Assembly (NCBI GenBank): GCA_046347625.1
Contig: JAXMFU010000004.1
Coordinates: 372,001-436,000 of the forward strand
Reading direction: 5' to 3'
Length of the DNA stretch: 64,000 nucleotides
Origin: CAIMUS01 sp046347625
GTDB taxonomy: Bacteria > Pseudomonadota > Gammaproteobacteria > Competibacterales > Competibacteraceae
Each line of letters begins with the position of its first letter. Positions within the stretch are counted from its first letter, which is position 1. Below the pieces are notes generated by a model that saw only the letters and a program-made list of their open reading frames with translations, did not search any database and was not told where the DNA came from. Shown one piece after another: positions 56,401 to 64,000 of this stretch. Position numbers and translations under genes: made by a program.

Positions 56401-58770
56401 TTCCGGTTTTCGAAGAAAGACCGGGACGAATGGACAAACGACCCGGCCCACGAAGCGCCGCTGGAGCGCCTGCCCGTTATGTTCTGTTCGCCGACGATGG
56501 AACTCGGCGTGGACATCTCGGCGCTGAACACGGTGTACCTGCGCAACGTCCCACCTACGCCGGCCAACTACGCGCAACGCAGCGGTCGCGCCGGGCGCTC
56601 TGGCCAGACTGCGCTGGTGCTGACCTACTGCGCTTCGCAGAGCCCGCACGACCAGTGGTTCTTCCACCATGCGCGGGAGATGGTGCACGGCGTGGTGCGT
56701 GCGCCGACGCTGGATCTCGCGAACCGCGATCTGATCGACAGCCACATCCAGGCCGTATGGCTCTCCAACGTCGAACACGAGCTCGATACCAGCATCGCGC
56801 CGCTGCTCGTACTCGATCAAGCCGACAAACCGCTGAAGCCCGCGCTTCTCGCTGCATTCACGGCGCCATCGACGCTGGACGGCGCGCGTGAGCAGGCGCG
56901 GCGTGTCATCGCCAGCGTGCGACCGCTCCTCCAGCCCGAAGTCGCTCCATGGTTCCACGAAGGCTACGCCGACGCCGTCGTGACCCGGGCCCCGACGGCA
57001 TTCGATCGCGCGCTCGACCGCTGGCGCAAGCTCTTCGAGGCCACGCGCAAGCAGATGGAGATGGCCGATCAGGTTGTGACAAGCCACGCCGTCAGCAACC
57101 GCGAGCGCGACAATGCCCGCCGCCGCTACGGTGACGCAGCCCACCAGTACGCGGTGCTCCTCAAATCCGGCAACACACAGAACTCGGACTTTTACACCTA
57201 CCGTTACCTGGCAAGCCAGGGCTTCCTGCCGGGCTACAACTTCCCGCGCCTGCCGCTGATGGCCTGGATCCCCGGTCGCGGCACTACGGCGGACGGCAAG
57301 GAGGACGAGGGCACGATGGTGAGCCGGCCGCGCTTCATCGCCCTGTCCGAATTCGGGCCGCGCAGCCTCATCTATCACGAAGGGCGCATGTTCCGTGTCA
57401 TCCGTGCCAAGCTCAACGTCGGCGCCGCCGAGCATGTCTCGGCGAACAGCGAACTGGCCACCGTGGATGCGCGCATCTGTTCGCGCTGTGGCTACGGGCA
57501 CCTCGGCGAAGTCGAGGCCACGGAACCGTTGGCGAACGTCTGCGAACACTGCGGCGCGGCACTGACCGACGACGATCGCGTCGCGCAGCTCTACCGCATC
57601 GAAGCGGTCGAGACGATGCCCGTCGAGCGCATCTCGATCAACGATGAGGAGCGGCAGCGCCAGGGCTTCGAGCTGCAGACCACCTATCGCTTCCTGCCGG
57701 GGCCGGACGGCCTCATCCAGCGCACCGACGCCGAAGTGAGACCAGGCGACGAGGTGCTGGCGAGGCTCACCTACGCACCGGCCGCCCGCATCTGGCGCAT
57801 CAACCGGGGGTGGCGCCGGCGCAAGGACAAGAAGCAGCTCGGGTTCTACATCAACCCCATCAGCGGGGTCTGGAGCAAGCAGGACAGCCCCAACGAGGAG
57901 TCGGCCAAAGACAAGCCCGAGGAGGCCCTGCTCGACAAGGTGCCCAACCAGCGGATCGTGCCCTTTGTCGAGGACCATCGGAACCTCCTGATCCTCACCC
58001 CGGGCCGTGAGTTGTCCGCGGGGACGATGGCCACGCTGCTGGCCGCGCTCCGGCGCGGCATCGAACAGACCTTCCAGATCGAGGAAGCCGAGCTCATCGC
58101 CGAACCCTTGCCGAACCAGGACGAGCGGCGCGCGCTGCTCTTCTACGAGGCCGCCGAAGGCGGTGCCGGCGTGCTGTCGCGCCTGGCCACGGAGCGGCGC
58201 AGCCTCGCGGAGGCGGCCGCGACCGCGCTGCGCCTGATGCACTTTCGCACACCGGAGGATGGCGTCTGGCGCTTCGACGCACTGCCCGCCCTGGAAGAGA
58301 AGCGCACCCTCGACGGCCAGGAGGTGCGCCTCTGCGAGGCGGGCTGCTATCGCTGCCTCCTGTCCTACTTCAACCAGCCGGATCACGATTTGATCAACCG
58401 GCTCGACGCGGACGCACTGCGCGTGCTGACCGCGCTGGCCGGCGCCAATGTCGTCGAAGTCGACCGAGGCGCCGATGCACCACCACCGAACGGCACGCTA
58501 GGCCGCTGGCTCGACACCTTGGCCCGGCTCGAGCTACGCCGTCCCGACGCGACCTCGGTGCCACTCAACGGCGGCGCCGGCACGGCGGATGCGCATTACA
58601 AGGCGGCCCGCGTCCTCGTCTTCCTGGCACCGCCGGCGCCCGACCTTCTGCAGTACGCGACCGACCGCGGCTACCGGGTCCTCGTATTCGGCGACCAGTC
58701 CACCTGGCCGCAGCAGCTCGCTCAGCACCCGGATGTGTTCGGCATCGCGAACGCTGGAGATCCCGCATGA
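53464..58770 (+). CDS. DISARM-like DEAD/DEAH helicase with C-terminal DUF1998 (DrmA/DrmB-like fusion)
   Basis: 1768 residues from TTG 53464 (a TGA at 53452-53454 blocks an earlier start). Helicase motif I 'VTTGTGSGKSLSFFLPII' (~112-129), motif II 'LVLDELHTYRGRQGAD', 'CIGTSATMS', then Cys pairs 'VHFCRECGQEY' and 'RFCLNCGFVHE', the hallmark 'LLGFSDNRQDAALQAGHFND' (~627), 'YAQRSGRAGRSGQT' (~1038), a zinc ribbon (~1340) and the C-terminal DUF1998 region ('FYEAAEGGAGVLSRLATERR', 'CEAGCYRCLLSYFNQPDHD'). DISARM splits helicase (DrmA) and DUF1998 (DrmB) into two proteins; here they are one. MrfA and DruE are related alternatives. Its stop overlaps the SNF2 start (ATGA). A defence operon is likely. 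Confidence 0.85.
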   Translation: MFDVFDLRRQVIDEYAAFSRSFTRIAATDIAVVVEAEYARQRYWPEPLIQINPNYRRNGTVSDLVRDGMLHPECARIFQASKAEGTPCPIKLYTHQIEALAKAKADKSFVVTTGTGSGKSLSFFLPIIDRILRARVDDPSPRTRAIVIYPMNALANSQLEELDKFLCDYPEGDRPFNVARYTGQEERAERERIALSPPDILLTNFMMLELILTRYEPIDRRVVENCRGLEFLVLDELHTYRGRQGADVAMLVRRLKQRLSAENLLCIGTSATMSTTGTLEDQNKTVAEVASKLFGTPITVHDVIGETLERVTADTLDLSAIRPLLPARIAAGKHEWQGFADFHRDPLAVWMELTLGIDLTALEKPRRAAPCTLTEAAARLSADAGIGAAAASDALRSFLVAASALRTQQGRAPFAFKLHQFISGPGKVMTTLEAEGTRHITLDAQRFAPGRQQEGVLLFAVHFCRECGQEYHPVWRDKDGHFEPREIDDLAADDSDTESKPTWGFLGPRRSTQNYGGRLEDLPENWLDLTRAEPKVKPTYRAAVPLAQRVDATGRPGSGQPYWFIPGKFRFCLNCGFVHEAYGKDVNRLSSLSGEGRSSATTILTLSLLRQLFAEADLPPGLPDPRKLLGFSDNRQDAALQAGHFNDFVYLLTLRSALVAALKAAGGALTEEHLADAVFKALGFERADEATLAEYLKSPKLVGLARQEGQRAVRFVLGHRLVRDLRKGWRFNNPNLDQLRLLSIDYQGLSDFAGDESQFAKLDSALQRLGPVGREALARLVFEEMRRSLCLETRYLDSAEQDKARTSAFSYLNERWAFAPDEQLSVSKYLIFGKRPEYRGKPRDDLVSGGPRSRLVRLLKAADFWTEAGLVETVRPWKEQEYADILEQFLGAAGHYGYVQKQKLDDRLVGWRLKASSMIWRLIDTPSEESEASANAFFRQLYLAAGELLTLPSHPLFEFEAHEHTAQVDAAKRKLLEARFRFSKKDRDEWTNDPAHEAPLERLPVMFCSPTMELGVDISALNTVYLRNVPPTPANYAQRSGRAGRSGQTALVLTYCASQSPHDQWFFHHAREMVHGVVRAPTLDLANRDLIDSHIQAVWLSNVEHELDTSIAPLLVLDQADKPLKPALLAAFTAPSTLDGAREQARRVIASVRPLLQPEVAPWFHEGYADAVVTRAPTAFDRALDRWRKLFEATRKQMEMADQVVTSHAVSNRERDNARRRYGDAAHQYAVLLKSGNTQNSDFYTYRYLASQGFLPGYNFPRLPLMAWIPGRGTTADGKEDEGTMVSRPRFIALSEFGPRSLIYHEGRMFRVIRAKLNVGAAEHVSANSELATVDARICSRCGYGHLGEVEATEPLANVCEHCGAALTDDDRVAQLYRIEAVETMPVERISINDEERQRQGFELQTTYRFLPGPDGLIQRTDAEVRPGDEVLARLTYAPAARIWRINRGWRRRKDKKQLGFYINPISGVWSKQDSPNEESAKDKPEEALLDKVPNQRIVPFVEDHRNLLILTPGRELSAGTMATLLAALRRGIEQTFQIEEAELIAEPLPNQDERRALLFYEAAEGGAGVLSRLATERRSLAEAAATALRLMHFRTPEDGVWRFDALPALEEKRTLDGQEVRLCEAGCYRCLLSYFNQPDHDLINRLDADALRVLTALAGANVVEVDRGADAPPPNGTLGRWLDTLARLELRRPDATSVPLNGGAGTADAHYKAARVLVFLAPPAPDLLQYATDRGYRVLVFGDQSTWPQQLAQHPDVFGIANAGDPA

Positions 58771-61583
58771 GCGCCGTCGCCGAGTATCTGCCCGGCGTAC
58801 TCGTTCGGGCCCGCGGCCGCGAGTGGGTCGTGCAGCCCACGTCCAGCCCGGATTGCCTGCACCTGCGGCCGCTGGGCGGCTCGGACGAAGACGTGGTCAC
58901 GCTGATCCCTGCGCTCGAACCGCAGTCGCCGGTGCCCGCCACCTTCCCCTGGCCCGATCCGCAGCAACCCGGCACGCACGATGCGGCGCGCCTGCTGCGC
59001 GATGCCCTGCGCCTGAAGCTGCGCGCGGGGGCCGGCCCGTTCCGCTCGTTTGGCAACATTGCCGTGGAGCCGCGCGCCTACCAGCTCGTGCCGCTCCTGA
59101 TGGCGCTACGGCTGCCCGCGGTGCGCCTGCTCATCGCCGATGACGTCGGGGTCGGCAAAACCATCGAGGCGGGTCTCATCGCCCGCGAGCTGGTGGACCG
59201 TGGCGAGGTCGCGCGCATCGCCGTGCTGTGCCCGCCGCACCTGGTCGAGCAATGGCAGCAGGAACTGACCGATCGCTTCCACCTGCACGCCGTGGCGCTG
59301 ACCTCGGCCACCGTGAACCGCCTGGAACGCGACCTGCCGCACGGCGCGAGCCTGTTCGACGAGCACCCGATCGTCGTCGTCAGCCTCGACTACATCAAGA
59401 GCGAGCGCCACCGCGAACACTTCCTCGCCATCGCGCCCGAGTGCATCGTCGTCGACGAAGCGCACACCTGTACCGCCGCGGGCGAGGGCCGGCAGTTGCG
59501 CTTCGAACTGCTACAACGGCTGTCCGCGGACGCGGCCCGCCACCTGATTCTGCTCACCGCCACACCGCACTCGGGCGATGAAGCCGCCTTCTACAACCTG
59601 CTCTCGCTACTTCGACCGGAGTTCGGCAACCTGCGGAGCATCATGGCTGCGGCCGACCATCCGCTGCGGCAGCAATTGGCGCGCCACTTCGTGCAGCGGC
59701 GCCGCCGGGATATCGAGGAGTGGCAGCAGGATGGCGAAGACCGACGCATCTTCCCACGTCGCATGACCGCCGAGCTCACCTACAAGCTCACCGGCCGCTG
59801 GGGTGCGTTCTTCGATGCTGTGCAGAATTACTGCGTGGAGCTTGCCGCCCGCACCGAAAGGCAGGAAGGCGGTGCGGCACGCTTGATCTGGTACGCCACC
59901 CTGGCGCTGCTGCGCTGTGTGGCTTCGTCGCCGGCCGCCGCGGAGAAGGCGCTCACCACGCGGCTCGACGGCACGCCCGATGAACTCGAAGCCCTGGCCG
60001 ACGATGACCGCGTGCTCGACGGCACGCCCGATGAACTCGCGCCCACCGACATCGAGCCCGCCGCCCAACTGGAGGATGCCGAACGCCTTACCGCGCTGAT
60101 CGACGAGGCGCGCGCGCTGGCCGGCGACAGCGGCGATCCCAAGCTCGCCGCCCTCATCCGGCACCTGCGCGGCCTGATCGATGCGGGTTTCCGTCCGGTG
60201 GTGTTCTGCCGCTACGTGGCCACCGCGCACTACGTGGCGGAGCACCTCCGCAAGCACCTGCCCGACGCCGGCATCGATGCTGTCACCGGCGAATACACGC
60301 CCGAGGAGCGTGAGCTGCGCGTGGCCGAGCTGGGCGCCGAGTCCAATCCCCGGCCCGTGCTCGTCGCCACCGATTGCCTTTCCGAGGGCGTCAACCTGCA
60401 GCACTACTTCACCTCGGTGGTGCACTACGACCTCGCGTGGAACCCGACACGCCACGAGCAGCGCGAGGGCCGCGTCGACCGCTTCGGCCAGAAGGCGCCC
60501 GAAGTCCGCTGCACGATGCTCTACGGCGAGGACAACCCCGTCGACGGCTTCATCCTCAACGTCATCCTGCGCAAGGCCGACGCCATCCGCCGCGAGCTTG
60601 GCGTGCTGGTGCCGATACCGGAGGACGAGGGGCGCATCAACCAGGCTTTGATCAAGGCCGCGCTGCTCAAGCGCGAGCGCGTCAAGGGTGCCTACGAGCA
60701 GGGTCGGTTCGACTTCGGCGAGGAACCGATCGACCTCGCATCCCTCGAATTGCGCTGGCGGGACGCGCTGGAGAAGGCCCGTGCCAACCGCACCGTGTTC
60801 GCGCAGCGCCGCCTGCGCCCCGACGAGGTACTGCCGGAATGGCAGCGCCAGCGCGCGGCGCTGGGCGACGCCGACGCTGTGCAGCGCTTCGTGGCCGGCG
60901 CCTGCGCGCGCCTGAACGCGCCGCTTGAACCGCGCGCCCGCCACGGCTGGCGCTTGCTTCCCCAGCACCTGCCGCAGATCCTGCGTGAGCGGCTGGCCGA
61001 CGAAGGCATTACCAAGCCGCTGGCCGTCGACTTCCACTATCCGCCGGCCGTCGGCACGCGCTTCATCCACCGCAGCCACCCGCTGGTGAGCCTGCTGGCC
61101 GATCACCTGCTCGAAGGCGCGTTGAGCGGCGATGCGCCGCTCGCCGCCCGCGCCGCCGCCACTGTCACCGCCGCTGTCGACACGGTGACCACCCTGTACC
61201 TGCTGCGCCTCAGGCACCATCTGGAGTTGACGCGCCGCGGCCAGATACGGCAGCTCATGGCCGAGGAAGCCGTGGCCATCGGCGTGTGTGGGCGAGCGCG
61301 TCCGCAGTGGCTGACGGAAGCCGAAGCCGCGCCGTTGCTCGACGCGCGGCCCACTGCCAACCTCGACGCCGCCGCGGCGGTGCACGAGCTGCGCCTGGCG
61401 CTGGACTTTCTCGACGCTCAGCGCGCCGTGCTCGACCGCCTGGCGGTCGACCGCGCCAACGGGCTGCTCGCCGATCACCGGCGCGTGCGCGAGGCGGCGC
61501 GCGACGTCGGCCAGTACACGGTGCGCGCCAGCCTGCCGGTGGACGTGCTCGGCGTCTACGTGTTGCTGCCCGACGCGCTGTGA
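58767..61583 (+). CDS. SNF2/RapA-family helicase (DrmD-like)
   Basis: 938 residues. RecA-1: 'LLIADDVGVGKTIEAGLIAR' (~122-141), 'CIVVDEAHTCTAAGEG' (DEAH), 'LLTATPHSGDEAAFYNLLS'. RecA-2: 'PVVFCRYVATAHYVAEHL', 'ATDCLSEGVNLQHYFTSVVH', 'PTRHEQREGRVDRFGQ'. This matches DrmD of class 1 DISARM and similar defence helicases. It contains a repeated 'LDGTPDELE/A' pair near 405-425 (nucleotides about 59965-60040), a short tandem duplication in the linker. Overlaps the upstream gene by four bases, so they are translationally coupled. It probably translocates on DNA as part of a restriction complex. Confidence 0.88.
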   Translation: MSAVAEYLPGVLVRARGREWVVQPTSSPDCLHLRPLGGSDEDVVTLIPALEPQSPVPATFPWPDPQQPGTHDAARLLRDALRLKLRAGAGPFRSFGNIAVEPRAYQLVPLLMALRLPAVRLLIADDVGVGKTIEAGLIARELVDRGEVARIAVLCPPHLVEQWQQELTDRFHLHAVALTSATVNRLERDLPHGASLFDEHPIVVVSLDYIKSERHREHFLAIAPECIVVDEAHTCTAAGEGRQLRFELLQRLSADAARHLILLTATPHSGDEAAFYNLLSLLRPEFGNLRSIMAAADHPLRQQLARHFVQRRRRDIEEWQQDGEDRRIFPRRMTAELTYKLTGRWGAFFDAVQNYCVELAARTERQEGGAARLIWYATLALLRCVASSPAAAEKALTTRLDGTPDELEALADDDRVLDGTPDELAPTDIEPAAQLEDAERLTALIDEARALAGDSGDPKLAALIRHLRGLIDAGFRPVVFCRYVATAHYVAEHLRKHLPDAGIDAVTGEYTPEERELRVAELGAESNPRPVLVATDCLSEGVNLQHYFTSVVHYDLAWNPTRHEQREGRVDRFGQKAPEVRCTMLYGEDNPVDGFILNVILRKADAIRRELGVLVPIPEDEGRINQALIKAALLKRERVKGAYEQGRFDFGEEPIDLASLELRWRDALEKARANRTVFAQRRLRPDEVLPEWQRQRAALGDADAVQRFVAGACARLNAPLEPRARHGWRLLPQHLPQILRERLADEGITKPLAVDFHYPPAVGTRFIHRSHPLVSLLADHLLEGALSGDAPLAARAAATVTAAVDTVTTLYLLRLRHHLELTRRGQIRQLMAEEAVAIGVCGRARPQWLTEAEAAPLLDARPTANLDAAAAVHELRLALDFLDAQRAVLDRLAVDRANGLLADHRRVREAARDVGQYTVRASLPVDVLGVYVLLPDAL

Positions 61584-61605
61584 GAAAAACAAGAAGACCT
61601 GGACC

Positions 61606-64000
61606 ATGAAACGCTCACCCGCCCACTCGCTCGGCTTCGACACGCTGCGCCTGGAGGGCGCGCTACTGCTGCCCGACCTGCTGGAGAAAGCCGCACAGGG
61701 CCAGGCGAGCTGTCAGCAACCCGCCGACTATCACGTCCCGCGCGGCTTCACGCTGCAGGAGGAGATCGGTCGCGCGTTCCGCATTGCCCAGGCACAGTGG
61801 AAGGCGTTCAGCGCCGGTTTCGAGCGCACCGACCTCGACGCCAACGCCAGCGCCCGCGCGTTCGTCGAGGAATTCCTGCGCGACGCGCTGGGCTATGCCG
61901 ACACACGGCCCACGCCACCCCGCCGCGTCGGGGAACGCCGCTTTCCCGTCACCTTGCAGGCCGCACCGAACCTGCCGGTGGTGGTCGCGCCGGCCATCCT
62001 TGAGCTCGACGACCCTGATCCGGCCTTTGCCCCGCAGGGTGGTGGCGCGCGCAAGAAGAGTCCGTTCCAGCTTCTGCAAGAATACCTGAACGCCGAGCCC
62101 GAAGCCCGCTGGGGCTTCGCGAGCAACGGCCGGCGCCTGCGCCTGGCGCGCGACGCCGCCACGCTCACGCGCCCGAGCTTCATCGAGTTCGACCTCGAAA
62201 CGATGCTTGGGCAGGCGCGCTACCCGGACTTCGCCGCGCTGTGGCGGCTGCTGCACGCGAGTCGCGCCACGCGCCAGCCCGACCCGGTCTGGGAAACCTG
62301 GCGCAGCGACGGCCAGCGCGAAGGCGCGCGCGTGCGCGAGGGACTGCGCATCGGCGTCGAAGCCGCGCTCGTCACCCTCGGCGCGGGCTTTCTCAAACAC
62401 CCGGCCAATGAACCGCTGCGCTGCGCGCTCATCGCGGGTGACCTCAAGCGCCAGGTCTATTTCGAGGAGCTGCTGCGCCTCGTCTACCGCTTTATCTTCC
62501 TGTTCGCGGTGGAAGAGCGCGGCCTGCTGCACCCGGCGGACGACTCGCCCGCGGCCGCCGCCGCACGACGGATCTACGAGCAGGGCTACAGCGCGCGTCG
62601 CCTGCGCGAGCGCTGCCTGCGCCGTGTGGCGCGCGATGCTTACGACGACCTGTGGCAGGCGCAGCTCATCGTCTTCCGCGCGCTGGCTACCGGCGAGCCG
62701 CGGCTTGCGCTGCCGGCGCTGGGCGGGCTGTTCGCGCCGGGCCAGTGCCCGCACCTGGATGCCGCGAGCCTGTCCAACCGTGTGCTGCTGGAAGCGATGC
62801 GCAGCCTGCGCTGGTCGCAAGCCAGCGGCACCGTCGCACCGGTGGACTACCGCAACATGGGCCCCGAGGCGCTGGGCTCGGTGTACGAGAGCCTGCTGGA
62901 GCTGGTGCCCGACCCCGATCCCCATGCCCGGACCTTCGGCTTCGTCAATGCCGATGCCGATGGCGACACCAAGGGCAATGCGCGCAAGACCACCGGCAGC
63001 TACTACACCCCCGACAGCCTGGTGCAGGAGTTGATCCGGAGCGCGCTCGACCCGGTGATCGACGCGCGCCTCGCGGCCAAGCCCGACCGCCCCACCGAGG
63101 CGTTGCTCGGCATCACGGTGGTGGACCCCGCCTGCGGCAGCGGCCACTTCCTGCTCGCCGCCGCGCGCCGGTTGGCCGAGCGGCTTGCTGCGCTGCGCGC
63201 GCCCGAGGACGCCGTGCGCGCGCAGGACTACCGCCATGCGCTGCGCGAGGTCATCACGCATTGCATCTACGGTGTGGACCGCAACCCGATGGCGCTGGAA
63301 CTGGCGCGCTTCGCGCTCTGGCTCGAAGGCTTCGAGGAAGGCCGGCCGCTAGGGTTTCTCGACCATCACCTGGTGTGTGGCGACACGCTGCTCGGCATCA
63401 CCGACGTGGGCCAGCTCGCGCACGGCATCCCGGATGCCGCATTCAAGCCGCTGTCGGGCGACGACAAGGCGGTGTGCAAGGCGCTCGCGAAGGAGAACAA
63501 GGAAGGGCTCAAGGCCTTCGCCAAACGCAAGGCCGACGCCAACCTGCCGTTGGCGCTGGAACGCGACAACCTGCTCGCCGAGCGCGCCGCGCTGGAGAGC
63601 ATGCCCGACGACACGCTGGTGCAGCAGGCCGCCAAGCAGGCCGCCTGGGAGCGCTACGCCGCGCAGGAGCGCGCGAGCCGGCTGCAGCAGGCGGCCGATC
63701 TCTTCGTCGGCGCCTTCCTCTCGCCCAAGGCGGTGCCAGAGGACATCGAGCACACGCCCACCAGCCAAAACCTGTACCTCGCGCTCTTCACCGACAAATC
63801 CGCCCAAGAACTGGCACAGGTCAAGCAGGCTGAACGTCTGGCGCATGCCACGCAGTGCGCGTGCGACGCGCGGGTGCTGCACTGGCCGCTCGCCTTCGTG
63901 CAGGTGTTCCAGAAAGGCGGCTTCGACTGCGTGCTCGGCAATCCGCCGTGGGAGCGAATCAAGCTGCAGGAAGAAGAGTTTTTTGCCGCCGAGAACCGCT
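61606..64000 (+). CDS. Eco57I-like N6-adenine methyltransferase (DrmMI/PglX-like), partial
   Basis: The frame is open from ATG 61606 to the window edge (798 codons). Start supported by GAAGA before it and 22 bases spacing from the SNF2 gene. N-terminal ~450 residues are the alpha/beta region typical of Eco57I-class proteins ('YFEELLRLVYRFIFLFAVEE'), then 'KTTGSYYTPDSLVQELI', motif I 'VVDPACGSGHFLLAAARRLA' (~505), 'YGVDRNPMALELARFALWLE', and motif IV 'CVLGNPPWERIKLQ' (~776), which marks adenine N6 methylation. It would mark host DNA for the preceding helicases. The C-terminal target-recognition part and any drmC-like gene lie beyond the window. Confidence 0.88.
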   Translation, partial: MKRSPAHSLGFDTLRLEGALLLPDLLEKAAQGQASCQQPADYHVPRGFTLQEEIGRAFRIAQAQWKAFSAGFERTDLDANASARAFVEEFLRDALGYADTRPTPPRRVGERRFPVTLQAAPNLPVVVAPAILELDDPDPAFAPQGGGARKKSPFQLLQEYLNAEPEARWGFASNGRRLRLARDAATLTRPSFIEFDLETMLGQARYPDFAALWRLLHASRATRQPDPVWETWRSDGQREGARVREGLRIGVEAALVTLGAGFLKHPANEPLRCALIAGDLKRQVYFEELLRLVYRFIFLFAVEERGLLHPADDSPAAAAARRIYEQGYSARRLRERCLRRVARDAYDDLWQAQLIVFRALATGEPRLALPALGGLFAPGQCPHLDAASLSNRVLLEAMRSLRWSQASGTVAPVDYRNMGPEALGSVYESLLELVPDPDPHARTFGFVNADADGDTKGNARKTTGSYYTPDSLVQELIRSALDPVIDARLAAKPDRPTEALLGITVVDPACGSGHFLLAAARRLAERLAALRAPEDAVRAQDYRHALREVITHCIYGVDRNPMALELARFALWLEGFEEGRPLGFLDHHLVCGDTLLGITDVGQLAHGIPDAAFKPLSGDDKAVCKALAKENKEGLKAFAKRKADANLPLALERDNLLAERAALESMPDDTLVQQAAKQAAWERYAAQERASRLQQAADLFVGAFLSPKAVPEDIEHTPTSQNLYLALFTDKSAQELAQVKQAERLAHATQCACDARVLHWPLAFVQVFQKGGFDCVLGNPPWERIKLQEEEFFAAENR

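Noticed and set aside
56251..58386. 711-residue minus-strand frame opposite the large helicase
   Set aside because: Antisense shadow of the DUF1998 helicase; the plus frame has all helicase motifs in order.
59607..61643. 678-residue minus-strand frame opposite the SNF2 gene
   Set aside because: Antisense shadow in GC-rich coding sequence with no motif of its own.
63000..63833. Plus-strand Arg/Ala-rich frame within the methylase
   Set aside because: An out-of-frame reading; the true frame contains the methylase motifs DPACGSG and NPPW.
1..64000. CRISPR array
   Set aside because: No series of regularly spaced direct repeats was found; the repeats seen are two-copy or palindromic only.
1..64000. 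tRNA or rRNA genes as ICE attachment sites
   Set aside because: No cloverleaf-like or rRNA sequence recognised; element ends and att sites cannot be placed in this window.

Overview
The window looks like part of a gammaproteobacterial genome (GC-rich backbone, about 60 percent by eye) carrying a decaying integrative conjugative element or related plasmid of the SXT/R391-IncC type. The diagnostic set is an F-type transfer apparatus (TraL, TraE, TraK, a TraB stub, TraN, TraH, TraD), a MobH-type TraI relaxase, a MobI-like protein divergent from a ParM-like actin with a probable oriT between them, and a maintenance block of CobS-like ATPase, SSB and Cas4-like nuclease. Family calls are from reading the translations; no database search was possible.

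Layout. 1-9.9 kb: minus-strand ICE maintenance genes (AAA ATPase, exonuclease, candidate annealase, SSB, P4-type primase, UvrD-like helicase, lytic transglycosylase), most preceded by GC-rich palindromic leaders that fold over the ribosome site. 10-12.3 kb: mobI-like, oriT candidate, parM-like operon. 12.3-18.4 kb: a DUF4400-like gene cut by an IS630-family element, then a cargo block with an inositol-monophosphatase-like gene and a 1059-residue DUF4062/TIR-like + NACHT + formylglycine-enzyme-like protein (a STAND-type defence candidate). 18.4-20.8 kb: a traH fragment beside an apparently intact IscB with an omega RNA region. 20.9-26.2 kb: DnaT/O-like loader, DnaB, ParA, ParB and a small DNA-binding-like protein. 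26.4-33.5 kb: broken Ig-like surface protein, IS debris, traL-E-K-B stub, a second IscB tail and a traN fragment. 33.5-38.1 kb: cargo with a double-Nudix-like protein, an unknown partner and a UPF0175/DUF3368 toxin-antitoxin pair. 38.1-46.6 kb: traN, traD (interrupted by an IS607-family TnpA/TnpB element) and the traI relaxase with an in-frame TGA. 47-49.3 kb: complete IS5-family and ISAs1-family elements with target duplications, both inside one small membrane-protein gene. 50-53.1 kb: Thg1-like enzyme, M23 peptidase, HD phosphohydrolase and an Hfq-like/peroxiredoxin-like fusion. 53.3-64 kb: a three-gene operon related to DISARM (fused DEAD/DEAH helicase-DUF1998, SNF2-family helicase, Eco57I-like adenine methylase cut by the window edge), preceded by a remnant of another restriction helicase.

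Taken together, transfer genes are extensively broken (traI nonsense, traD and traH fragmented, traB stub), so self-transfer is unlikely, whereas partition, IscB, TnpB, toxin-antitoxin and several defence-like cargoes read as open. Several frameshifts lie in homopolymers (8251-8256, 41049-41053, 48661-48668) and may be assembly or sequencing errors rather than real decay. The strongest candidates for new biology are the DISARM-like operon, the NACHT-FGE protein, the IscB-associated rearrangements, the recurrent leader motif at 0.9-6.5 kb, and the Hfq-like/peroxiredoxin-like fusion.
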